64,000 bases of DNA from NCBI RefSeq assembly GCF_046630445.1, contig NC_092339.1, positions 313,471,501-313,535,500 on the forward strand, in the 5' to 3' direction. The translations under genes were made by a program, and so were the position numbers. The notes below the pieces were generated by a model. The model searched no databases, had not been told where the DNA came from, and was given only the letters and a program-made list of their open reading frames with translations. Below, one piece after another: positions 22,000-31,800 of this stretch (the stretch's first letter is position 1; the number at the start of each line of letters is the position of its first letter). Source of the stretch: Rutidosis leptorrhynchoides. Its lineage: Eukaryota; Streptophyta; Magnoliopsida; Asterales; Asteraceae.

Positions 22000-22215
22000 A
22001 GATAGCCCAGTGATTGGGGCCTGAGTTCCTTGCAAGAGGTTTCAGGTTCGAATCCCGTATAGGACAAATATTTAGTGGTGGCCAGGGATAGTTGGAAACA
22101 GCTAGGGAGTAATCATGTTGAGTTGCGTACATTAGAGTATGGGGTCGGATTACCCACCCTCCAGATAACTCGAACAGAAAAAACCTTCTTCCTTTTACCT
22201 TTTACCTTTTACCTT
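22000..22215 (+). mobile_element. tRNA-derived SINE
   Basis: The head has a tRNA-type A box (gatagcccagtgattggg, 22001-22018) and a textbook B box (ggttcgaatcc, 22045-22055). A body of about 130 bases follows. The tail is made of ccttttta-like units (ccttttacc ttttacc ttttacctt, about 22190-22215). Length near 215 bases and this order are typical of plant SINEs, which use a LINE's machinery. It lies about 190 bases upstream of GH5 gene A and 285 bases before the LINE's first gene. Confidence 0.8.
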
Positions 22216-22500
22216 AATTTAGTAATTGTCACTTTAAAGTCAATATCATATATAGTAATTTATGCAAATTAGTGACACTTCTAAAGTTTGATTTTATAAA
22301 GGGACATCTCTTAAAAGGTCAACACATGGTAACAAAAATTCACAAAATGTATCTAAAGTTTGATTTCATTTGTGTATTCATGAATGTGTTAAATAGTATT
22401 ATTATGAAAATTATGAATTAGCACATTGTATGTGTTTATTTTTAAAAACTAGCATTCAAATGAACTTTTAGAAATTGAAAATATACAACATTATGTGGTG
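22216..22500. other. Spacer, includes the presumed LINE 5' end
   Basis: AT-rich. The 5' end of the LINE must lie in this stretch, but no target duplication matching the DNA after its poly(A) was found. Confidence 0.4.
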
Positions 22501-24159
22501 ATGTCTTGCTCACGAGCCGCAAGATCTAGATTGGATCTGACGAATTTAAACGGAAAAACCCAAGATCTGATCATGCCATCGTCTTCCTTCACCGATCATC
22601 GTAACGCTGAAAAGGTTTCTACAACGTTTTTCATCACCAATTTTCCTCACCATTTTGAAACATCGGATCTACGTTCTCTCTGCGAAAAACACGGTAAAGT
22701 TCTCGATGTCTATATTGCTAAGAAACTTTCGAAGGGTGGTTACCGTTTTGCCTTTGTTCGTTTCCTTAATAATTCATCTGTGAAATATATTGAAAGGGCT
22801 ATCTCGTCGACATGGGTAGGCAATTTTCATATTTATGCTTCTCTAGCCAAGTTTGATAGAACAGATTCGTTGAAACGTAGAAACAGCCAGGGTTTTGGCA
22901 ATATCCCAAAACCTAATGTATCAGCTCCAAAATCGAACCCTAAGGTTGATCCGGTTAACTTACATGGGAATATGCAGGGGTCATCATACGCATCCTTGGT
23001 GGGTGGCTCGAAGGTTCCTATTAACCCTAATGTTCCCATGAAGCAGATTGCTATTGAAGAAGATGAACTCATAATTCTTGAGAATTCTGATTTGATCCTT
23101 TTTGGTAAAGCTTCTAACCCTGCTCAAATCCCTTTTCTTCATCGTATTTGGTTTGAGGAGGGGTTCGAGTCTCTGCATATTCAATATATGGGTGGAGCGT
23201 GGGTTTGGATTGAATTTCCCAATGTGCTTTCGAGGGATAATTTCAGGAAAAACCTATTGGTCCGTAATTCTTTATCGGAAATTTGTGATTATTCTGATTC
23301 TTTTACGGTAAAGGAAAGGGCGATATGGGTGGAAATTATTGGTTTACCAGCTCGTGCTTGGCATTATGATGCTTTTAATAAAATTGCCTTCCACTTTGGT
23401 CAGGTTTTATTCCAAGATGCTGAGATCGAAGATAAGAAGAGTATTGGTAAGGTTTGTATTATTACAACTAATCTTGACCCGATTGTTGAACGTCTTAAGG
23501 TTTCGGTTCAGAATAAGGAATACACTGTACTTATCAAAGAAGCTGAAGATTGGTGTCCAAAAATTCTTAAGGTTGTGAATGATTCTCAGTATGGACATTC
23601 TGATGACGACAGGGTTCCTAATGAGGACAACTCTAATGCCTCTAGTAACGGTGATCTGGAGGATGGGGAATTTGTTAATGATTCTTTTGATTTCTCTTAT
23701 TTTGTTCCCCCTTATGTTGAAGAACCGGAGGACATACCCCCTGCTAAGGATGATGGTAAAAATGAGAAAGCAGAATCTGACGGTTATTCGACTAAGTCTA
23801 AAAAACGTAATGATTCTGGTCAGAAAACTAAAGACAAGGCTGTCTCCGTGGATAGTGTCAGGAATGCTTCACCAAGCAAGCTCGATTCAGACCGTACACA
23901 ATCGTCTTCTATTCCTGTTCCACCGGGATTCAATGGATATCGGTATTACTCTCCCAAATTCTCTTCAGGGGAGCCTGTGTTTTCCTCTGATTCTAATATT
24001 AAAGCAGGCTCACCGGATGCAAAGAAAGCGGAGGAGATTTTGTTAGAACAACTTGATGGGTATATTGCTATCGGTAACTCATTGGGTTACGATATGAAAG
24101 GATGCCAGGAAGATCTTAAAGCGATGTTATCTAGAATGGGTGCAATGAAACCTGTTTAA
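22501..24159 (+). CDS. LINE ORF1 protein with RRM domain
   Basis: An open frame of 552 codons from ATG 22501 (two upstream GTG codons are not used as starts). An RNA-recognition motif lies at about residues 41-118, with TFFITNF as the RNP2-like strand and GYRFAFVRF (80-88) as the RNP1-like strand. A region like plant DUF4283 follows (about 190-300), ending with the WVEIIGLPARAW motif. The C-terminal half is charged and probably disordered. No CCHC zinc knuckle is seen. RRM-bearing ORF1 marks the BNR-type sub-clade of plant L1 elements, where the protein is thought to bind the element's RNA. The stop codon overlaps the ATG of ORF2 in TAATG. No interruption is visible, so this copy is probably fairly young. 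Confidence 0.85.
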   Translation: MSCSRAARSRLDLTNLNGKTQDLIMPSSSFTDHRNAEKVSTTFFITNFPHHFETSDLRSLCEKHGKVLDVYIAKKLSKGGYRFAFVRFLNNSSVKYIERAISSTWVGNFHIYASLAKFDRTDSLKRRNSQGFGNIPKPNVSAPKSNPKVDPVNLHGNMQGSSYASLVGGSKVPINPNVPMKQIAIEEDELIILENSDLILFGKASNPAQIPFLHRIWFEEGFESLHIQYMGGAWVWIEFPNVLSRDNFRKNLLVRNSLSEICDYSDSFTVKERAIWVEIIGLPARAWHYDAFNKIAFHFGQVLFQDAEIEDKKSIGKVCIITTNLDPIVERLKVSVQNKEYTVLIKEAEDWCPKILKVVNDSQYGHSDDDRVPNEDNSNASSNGDLEDGEFVNDSFDFSYFVPPYVEEPEDIPPAKDDGKNEKAESDGYSTKSKKRNDSGQKTKDKAVSVDSVRNASPSKLDSDRTQSSSIPVPPGFNGYRYYSPKFSSGEPVFSSDSNIKAGSPDAKKAEEILLEQLDGYIAIGNSLGYDMKGCQEDLKAMLSRMGAMKPV

Positions 24160-25052
24160 TGAATACATTATCTATCAACATTGGTGGAGGGGTGAAACAA
24201 AAACAAAAGCAATCTTGGATTCGGAATCTTTGTAATGATTTTAAAGTTTCGGTTTTAGGTATGCAAGAGACGAAGATGTTGCAATTAGATTTGTTCATTG
24301 TTCGGTCGTTTTGGGGTAATTCTTCTTTTGATGTGGCTACTTCGAGTGCTAGAGGTAGGTCCGGTGGTCTCCTTACTATATGGGATCCTTCGTGTTTCCA
24401 TAAAAATCGGGTTCTTTCTTTTAATAACGTTCTTATTGTAGATGGTCATCTTTCTGGTAGCTCTTCTCCTTGTTATATTTTGAACGTATATGCTCCTCAA
24501 GAGCGTGTTGCTAAGCGGCAGTTGTGGTCATTTATTTCTGATTTTATGTCTTCGCATCCCGGAAATTATATGGTGTTCGGTGACTTTAATTCGGTTAGAT
24601 CAGCTAACGAAAGGCATGGTTCCATGTTTTGCTCTCTATCTGCTGCGGATTTCAACCATTTTATTTCCTCTTCTAGACTGATTGACTACCCGTTGGGTGG
24701 TAGAGCTTATACTCGTTATAGCAAATGGTGTGATTCCCGGGCTAAACTCGATCGTTTTTTGATTTCAGATGGTTTAGTGGACTTTTTTCCGGATCTTAAT
24801 GGTCGTGTGTTACCTAATCTATGGTCGGACCATTGTCCTATAATTTTATTTAATGATCATGTGGACTATGGCCCTTCACCATTTAAGCTCTTCTCTTCAT
24901 GGTTCAATATGAGTGGTTTTGATAAGGTGGTTAAAGATGCATGGGTCAACCCTGCATTATTGAGCATGTGCATGGGTAAAAACCCTTTTGTGGTGTTTAA
25001 AGACAAATTGAAGTTTGTGAAATCAGAATTGAAAAATGGCAGGCTACCATGA
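24159..25052 (+). CDS. LINE ORF2, apurinic-like endonuclease part
   Basis: An open frame of 297 codons starting at the A that also ends ORF1's TAA. Endonuclease/exonuclease/phosphatase motifs in order: SINI near the start, MQETK with Glu37, the YAPQ strand, GDFN with Asp142, LDRFL, and SDHCP with His225. In L1 elements this domain nicks target DNA to prime reverse transcription. The frame ends in TGA at 25050-25052. The reverse transcriptase continues in another frame, overlapping by four bases at ATGA. The switch appears to fall at the A5 run 25032-25036, which fits a one-base indel rather than a genuine second gene start. Confidence 0.85.
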   Translation: MNTLSINIGGGVKQKQKQSWIRNLCNDFKVSVLGMQETKMLQLDLFIVRSFWGNSSFDVATSSARGRSGGLLTIWDPSCFHKNRVLSFNNVLIVDGHLSGSSSPCYILNVYAPQERVAKRQLWSFISDFMSSHPGNYMVFGDFNSVRSANERHGSMFCSLSAADFNHFISSSRLIDYPLGGRAYTRYSKWCDSRAKLDRFLISDGLVDFFPDLNGRVLPNLWSDHCPIILFNDHVDYGPSPFKLFSSWFNMSGFDKVVKDAWVNPALLSMCMGKNPFVVFKDKLKFVKSELKNGRLP

Positions 25053-27820
25053 GGCAGCATCAAGGCATCGAAAAAAGAAATATTATGGTGCGTATTGAGG
25101 AGATTGATGAGGAGATTGCTAATGGTGGGGATAACATTACTCTATCTTCTCGCAGGTTAAATGCTATCAAGGAGTTAACTTCTATTGAGAAGGTGGAAAC
25201 TTTGGACGTTGCCCAAAAAAACCGTAAATTATGGGCCAGATTCGGGGACGAAAACTCATCATTTTTTCACTCGGCTATCAAAAAGAAACGCAGAAAGCTT
25301 GCGGTTACGGGGGTGAATTCGAATGGTGAATGGGTTTCTTCACCTCCGCAAGTCAAACGCATTTTCCTGGATTTTTTTAAAGAGAAGTTTAGGCGTGTAC
25401 CTTCGGTTCGCATTAATAATCCTAGCTCTCATTTCAAAAAGTTGACTGTTGCTCAAGCCGATTGTTTGGAAGCCCCCTTCTCAGAAGCTGAGATTAAAAT
25501 GGCTATTTGGGAGTGTGGTGATGATAAAGCTCCTGGACCTGACGGGTTCTCTTTTCGTTTCATCAAGCACTTTTGGGATTTGGTTAAATCCGATGTCTTT
25601 GCATTTGTTCAGAACTTTCATTCTTCAGGTTTTATCCCTAGAGGATGTAATTCCTCTTTTTTTACTTTGGTTCCGAAGGTGGATAATCCTCTTGTGGTTA
25701 AGGATTATAGACCGATAAGCTTAATTGGCATTCAATATAAAATTCTCTCCAAATTGCTTGCCATACGGTTATCTAAGGTCATTGATTGTGTCATTAGCAA
25801 AGAGCAATCGGCTTTTATCAAAGGTCGTCAAATTCTTGACGGGCCTTTAATTATCAACGAACTAGTGAATTGGTGCAATAGAAAGAAGAAGAAGGCTATG
25901 CTTCTCAAGGTGGATTTTGAAAAGGCCTTTGATTCTATCAGTTGGGATTTCTTACTTTCGATGCTTGAATTCTTAGGCTTCAGGCGTAGATGGATATGGT
26001 GGATCAAAGGATGCCTTATGTCCTCTTTTGCCTCGGTCTTAGTTAATGGGAGCCCTTCGGAGGAATTCAAAATCGATAGAGGCCTTCGTCAAGGTGATCC
26101 TCTATCTCCCTTTCTTTTCATCATTTGTATGGAAGGGTTACATGGTGCTATTTTGGATGCCATTGATAATAATCACTTCAAAGGCCTCACGATTGGGAAT
26201 GTGGATGCCTCGGTTCATATCTCTCATTGTTTCTTTGCGGATGATGCATTGTTTATTGGAGAATGGAATGATGTGAATATTCGGAACCTCATTTATATTT
26301 TGGGTTGTTTTTTCTTGGTTTCTGGCTTGCAACTCAATATTCATAAGTCGAACCTTATTGGTCTTGGTATTCCAAATTCGGAAGTGAGCAGGATGGCGGC
26401 GGAGTTAGGGTGTAGAGTTGCGGATCTTCCCTTTACTTATCTTGGCATTCCAGTAGGTGCTAATATGAATCTCATCTCTTCTTGGGATCCCATCTTTGAC
26501 AAGGTTAAAACTCGTCTTGGCAAGTGGAAAATTAAGCTTCTTTCTTATGGTGGCCGTCTTACTTTAGTCAAGTCAGTTCTTGGAGCTCTTGGTACTTACT
26601 TCTTTTCGTTGTTTAAAGCACCAAAAGGGGTTCTTAAAACCCTTGAATCCATCCGGGCTAACTTCCTTTGGGGTGGCTCTCAAGATGATCGGAAAATTCA
26701 TTGGGTCAAGTGGGATGACTTATGCAAATCTAAAGAGAAAGGTGGTCTTGGTGTGGTTCGGCTCGAGTCACTTAATAATGCTCTTTTGTACAAATGGAGG
26801 TGGCGGTATGTTTCTTGCAAAGAATGGCCATGGGTCAAGACTCTTCAAGCAATTCATGGTGATCAACCGGACGGTTTCAATCCCGTCATTAAGGCTTCGG
26901 TTTCGGGTACGTGGGCTAATATTAATCGTTTCTTTGTTAAGCTTCATTTGATAAAACCTTCTGTTTATTCTTCTTTAGCCATTAAGGTTGGAATTGGGTC
27001 TAGCACTCCCTTTTGGACAGCTTGTTGGTTAAATGGTACCATTTTACGGGACTGTTTTCCACGGTTATATGCCCTTGAATCTGTTAAGAATTGCATGGTT
27101 TCGGAGAGGTTGTTTAATGGCAGTTTGGTTTGGTATTGGCGTCGCCCCATTCGATCAGGGGCTGAATATCAGCAACTCACGGACCTTCAAGCTTTAATCG
27201 GACAGTTTCATCTTTCTGAGGCTCCGGACACCTGGACCTGTTCGTTGTCTTCAAATGGCAACTTTTCTGTCTCCGCAATTCGCAAATTGCTAGACACAGA
27301 TAACATGGGAGCCTGGCCTACTCATTGGTGCAAGGTGGTTCCGCCTAAAGTCAATTTCTTTCTTTGGCGCCTCCGGCTTGATCGTCTCCCGGATATGTGT
27401 AATCTGCTTGATCGTGGCATCGATACATCAAGTCTTCTTTGTTATTCATGCAGAATTCAAGTCGAGGACATCAATCATGTTTTTTTCAGTTGTGATGTAG
27501 CTGAGCAAGTGTGGTCCTTTATCGCTAGATGGCTTGATGTAAATCTTCCAAAATGGCAATGTTTTGAAGATATGTGGCAATGGGTGATGTTATCGTCTCA
27601 GAATGCGGCTAAAGTTCTTATTACGGAAGTGGTGTGTTATGCATCTCTTTGGACTCTATGGCGTTTTCGGAATGGGCTCATTTTCAATCCCGGCAGTTTT
27701 AAGAAAAGTCATGTTATTGATACGATTGTATTGTATTCTTTTGATTGGCTTTCATCTCGTTATAAGAAAGCCAATCTAAATTGGAACGTTTGGTTACAAT
27801 TTCCGTTAATGTCTTTGTAA
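25049..27820 (+). CDS. LINE ORF2, reverse transcriptase and C-terminal zf-RVT part
   Basis: An open frame of 923 codons continuing ORF2 in a different frame from the endonuclease part. RT motifs: YRPISLI near residue 219, KVDFEKAFDS, GLRQGDPLSPFLF and the catalytic FADD near residue 395. A plant zf-RVT domain follows from about residue 728 (WTCSLSSNGNFS... then a Cys-His cluster ending INHVFFSCDVAEQVW). No RNase H domain is seen. The ATG at 25049 is only the first in the open stretch; the natural protein would be about 1,220 residues together with the endonuclease part. No further interruption is visible. Confidence 0.87.
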   Translation: MRQHQGIEKRNIMVRIEEIDEEIANGGDNITLSSRRLNAIKELTSIEKVETLDVAQKNRKLWARFGDENSSFFHSAIKKKRRKLAVTGVNSNGEWVSSPPQVKRIFLDFFKEKFRRVPSVRINNPSSHFKKLTVAQADCLEAPFSEAEIKMAIWECGDDKAPGPDGFSFRFIKHFWDLVKSDVFAFVQNFHSSGFIPRGCNSSFFTLVPKVDNPLVVKDYRPISLIGIQYKILSKLLAIRLSKVIDCVISKEQSAFIKGRQILDGPLIINELVNWCNRKKKKAMLLKVDFEKAFDSISWDFLLSMLEFLGFRRRWIWWIKGCLMSSFASVLVNGSPSEEFKIDRGLRQGDPLSPFLFIICMEGLHGAILDAIDNNHFKGLTIGNVDASVHISHCFFADDALFIGEWNDVNIRNLIYILGCFFLVSGLQLNIHKSNLIGLGIPNSEVSRMAAELGCRVADLPFTYLGIPVGANMNLISSWDPIFDKVKTRLGKWKIKLLSYGGRLTLVKSVLGALGTYFFSLFKAPKGVLKTLESIRANFLWGGSQDDRKIHWVKWDDLCKSKEKGGLGVVRLESLNNALLYKWRWRYVSCKEWPWVKTLQAIHGDQPDGFNPVIKASVSGTWANINRFFVKLHLIKPSVYSSLAIKVGIGSSTPFWTACWLNGTILRDCFPRLYALESVKNCMVSERLFNGSLVWYWRRPIRSGAEYQQLTDLQALIGQFHLSEAPDTWTCSLSSNGNFSVSAIRKLLDTDNMGAWPTHWCKVVPPKVNFFLWRLRLDRLPDMCNLLDRGIDTSSLLCYSCRIQVEDINHVFFSCDVAEQVWSFIARWLDVNLPKWQCFEDMWQWVMLSSQNAAKVLITEVVCYASLWTLWRFRNGLIFNPGSFKKSHVIDTIVLYSFDWLSSRYKKANLNWNVWLQFPLMSL

Positions 27821-27876
27821 TTTTCTAGCGTCTCGCTAGCTTTTTTAATAAATTTTCGGCCGTTCAAAAAAAAAAA

Positions 27877-28089
27877 GATAGTTAAAAGCTTGTTTGATTG
27901 ATTTTAATATGAAAGTTGAGATTTTGTTTAAGAAAAGTGATACTTGAAATGGATGTAGGGGGAGTAGAAGCTAACAGAGATGGTTCATAAATGATCAAAC
28001 CTAATGGGTAGAAAGTTTGAGTGATAGATTTTGGGGAAAAGGAATGTTCGATTGTTTTATCTCCGTTAATTATGCAAATTCTATCAAAA
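27877..28089. other. Intergenic DNA after the LINE tail
   Basis: No supported gene or element end. Confidence 0.4.
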
Positions 28090-28420
28090 TCTAAATTAAT
28101 GAGGATGTAAAATAATCGGAGGATTAATATACTCAACGGATTAAGTAATTAATATCTTAGGCAATGCATTCCGATTGAAGCAATCGAAATTTATGAACCC
28201 TAGGTCTAAGACTTGATTTCTACAAAGTAAGGTTATAGTGTAAGTGAAGATGTCCATACGAATGACAATAAAGTTTTATATAGCCAAGAAAGTTTGTTAC
28301 ATGAGCATGACTGGCGTGTCACACGTACCACTCATGTGTATAACAAACTTTCCGAAATAAACGGGCTTACGTGGCATACACGCTTCACTCATTTGCACAC
28401 TGCCGGATTTTTGGGGCTTA
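28090..28420 (-). repeat. LTR-like promoter fragment, minus copy of the inverted pair
   Basis: Reverse complement carries agtgtgcaaatgagtg, aaagtttgttatacac, gagtggtacgtgtg, a TATA-like ctatataaaac (28273-28283) and atattaattacttaat...gattaatcctccgatt, matching 18390-18720 in order but diverged. Confidence 0.5.
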
Positions 28421-28808
28421 AATTACTGGCTACCGGATAGCGCGTAGAATGCTCAAGAAGAAGGACTTACCTGTAGCATTGCCTAATATTCTTCTGTTCC
28501 TATAAGACATTCAAGCAAAACCTATCAAGATATCAAAACACGCGTTTTTAGATACAACATAAACTTCATCCACCGAACTACTTCTTACCCACAAGCTTCT
28601 TACTAGTTGATGTCCACTCCGTGTTCCGGTTAAAAACATGACTGTATCCGGTAAATGGAAGACGTATAATCAATACTTTTATTTATAAACTTTCTGATAC
28701 AATCCTTAGGGAAAATAAAAATATAGAAATAAATGCATCAATGTATATATTGAATTTTGTTTTCAGTGTGTCTTCAAATGTACAATCTTCATATATACTT
28801 TCATAGTT
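28421..28808. other. 3' flank of GH5 gene B
   Basis: The left part may continue the LTR-like fragment (minus strand). The right part is AT-rich and probably holds the GH5 gene B 3' UTR. Confidence 0.35.
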
Positions 28809-31800
28809 TTATCCTAACATACCGACTCCAATGGTTTCCAGGATATAATCAATCGGACTATGCGATACGGCTGCACCCAACCTTGTGCTGTTTATGATTT
28901 TAAACCATTGACTAGCAGGGTCACACATGTTGTCATTGGCTAAACATTTACAAGTATTTGTAACAATTGTGTTTTCCGAATCCACATCCATACAAACACT
29001 TGTACCATTATTGATCTTGGATGAAAGATGTAGTTTTGAAGCTGATATTGGTTCCCATTGTGAAGAAGTGTCTGTGCAAATAATGCCTAATTTTGATTTT
29101 TTCCCAACTCCATCTGCTTGTAGGCAATAGTATGTACCCTTTATAGTTAGTGTCTTTTTGGGGGTGTAATCCCAACGTTCAGCCTCAGAACATGGACCCA
29201 ATGTTAGTGGCTTGAAGAAAGACGTTCGTTGCACACATAGCCCTGTCGCTGGATGGAAGATGAGTTTGTGTGGGCGGGATTTTGAAAGACCGGGTCCTGC
29301 AGAGTATATAAAATCTTGTATTGAGTAAAACTCGGTCAGAAGTTGCTTTAACCCAAGATGGGTCAGAAACTTCTCTAGCCTAATACATGGGTCTAAAATA
29401 CATGGGTCTAAAAACTGTAAGACTGGTCGGTTGGGTCAGGGGTCATAATTTAATATGAGGAAAATTCTAGCAACATTCCTCGCCTTAGGGTTGTCAGGAT
29501 TATCGTTATGGTGCAAAAAAGACTTGTACATGTTAATAAACGTCATGTAAAAATCAACATGAGAAATACTAGAATTACAAATTTTTTACAAACAAACATA
29601 CACAAAGTGACATGGCACAAGTGTTCGACCAATCAAATCACATTCTTTTTTCTCTTTCATACCCCTCCATCGTTAGTCGAGATCATTTTGTAACTTTCTT
29701 TTTGAAAACTTTTGTATGTCTAACATATGTCGTTCAAAATCAACCGTTTTGTACAACAAATTACATTAATGCATCTTAAGAACTGTCATTATAAAAATTG
29801 TATATTTACATGGAAAATTCATTATACAAAGTGAAACAAACTACTTTAAAAAAAATATATTATTATCTTTTGAAAATAAGACTATGGATTTTATATTATG
29901 TTGCAATGATATTGTTCTATCTCAAAAAAACAAAAAATGATTTATCATGTTTTATGTATTGAGTATACACTTTCTGTAACTATTAGCCTTTTGACATGTA
30001 CCCTTTAACCAGTTAGAATGCAAACATAACTTAGAATCAAGCCATTAATTAGTTAACAAATTGAAATTGCAAGTAAAATGCTAACTTACCCTGAAATGGA
30101 GACTGGATGGCTGATATCTTCTGCAAGAAACTTGAATTCCTTGCTTCACACCAATCATAATCCAAAACACCATAAAACTCTTCCATTCCAACTACACCTT
30201 CCCTAAAATAATAACTCCCAACGAGCGTCCACAATGCCCAATCAAGGTCATGATCAGCGGCCCACGCAATGAAACAATTCAGGTACCTATTGTCATTCTC
30301 ATTTGTACCCCTTTGATCTACACCCCATTCACTTACAAACAATGGGTAACCTTTATCCAACAAAAAACCTGATCTTTTCATTATATCATCAACAACCCGA
30401 CCACATACTTGATTAGGGTTGCCCGTTTTCCAATCTTCACCGTTAGAAAATCCGTACCAATGAACTTCAAATACTAACTTGTTACTAAATGTTAAGTTCA
30501 CAGGTTGGGCTTGAATAAACGAAAGATCTTTGTCGTAGCTCAAGCCCGATAGTATGACTAGAGCATTTGGGTTCGCTGCATGAACTACTTCCGCGCCTTT
30601 TTGCATGTACCTAGTTCATTATGACGTAAAACAAGTACGTCTCAGGATAAGTGTCCACTATTTTTTTTTATTTTTTTTGAACGGCGAATTTGCATCAGCG
30701 AATCATTTATTTCAACGACCCTCATCATTTGTACCCACACACGCTATAGGAAACTCCTACCCGGGTTGCTTGGCAACTAATCGCGGGACCTGGGTTGCTT
30801 GGCAACTAATCGCAGGAAATTGGAGATAAGTGTCCACTATTGACTTTTTAAAATTTATCCTAGTTGACTGTAAATATTTTTATGTGTGTTGTATAATATT
30901 TGATGAAAACTATATGAATGAAATGAGTTTTAAATGTGTTTTCATTAAAATAATTTTTATCAAATACGGAGTATTATATAACGCAAATAAAAATATTTAC
31001 GGTCCAATATTGACAAGGAATGATTTTGATAAGTCAATAGTGGACACTTATAATCGGATGAATGGAGTACTAAACTACCAAAATTGACGCTTGAGGATGT
31101 TAAGTATGATATTACCTATACCAAACGCTAACATTTTGTTTAGGCCCGCGAAGTTCATTCCTTAAGCTCATACCAACCACGTTTGTTGAGTTGTTGAACA
31201 GGGTGGCAACTTTGGTTAGACCTTTGAGCCATAGATCAGGGTCAAAGTATTGGTCACCAAAGAAGCCATTACCATCAAAATCACTACAACACCATCCTGG
31301 CTTGCCTATATGATTGTCTAATATTATCATCACATTGTTTCTATCAAGACTTGCAACCACTTCCTGTGAAATAAAATAATAAAATATTTAAGTTTATCTT
31401 TAGGCATATGCAGTAGTATTACTAATTAACAATATTCCTTAGATAATTGTTGGTGCTTTTTGTGTACTCTAACCATATATATCAAAAGTCTTGTTTTAAA
31501 TTATCCATTCTTTAATGACTTGATTGATACCTTAGTTTGTTCCATTCTTATATACTTTAATCGTGTGATTATTTCTACCATTTCTTAAATATTGGGTTAG
31601 AAGACATACCAAATTTTACATAATTTTGAAATTATAGTTTAGAAAATTAAACAATCATAATCAGGATTATACTTGCTTACAAACTTTTATAAGCTATAGC
31701 CTATAAGGGGTAGATAGATAATGTTTTCCATTGTTAATGCTACTAGGGAGCGTGAGCATTTTAACTAAGATGTACACGACCTAACAGGGTATCACGCAAC

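Larger units (their letters stand above)
22501..27876 (+). mobile_element. Near full-length L1-type LINE with poly(A) tail
   Basis: ORF1 with RRM, ORF2 with endonuclease, reverse transcriptase and zf-RVT regions, a short 3' UTR with AATAAA at 27847-27852, and an A11 tail at 27866-27876 after gccgttc. It sits between the two GH5 genes, in the opposite orientation to both. The 5' UTR start is not defined. The only clear lesion is a frame change inside ORF2 near 25031-25036. Confidence 0.88.

Noticed and set aside
22833-23184. Minus-strand frames within LINE ORF1
   Set aside because: Shadows of a clear plus-strand RRM protein.
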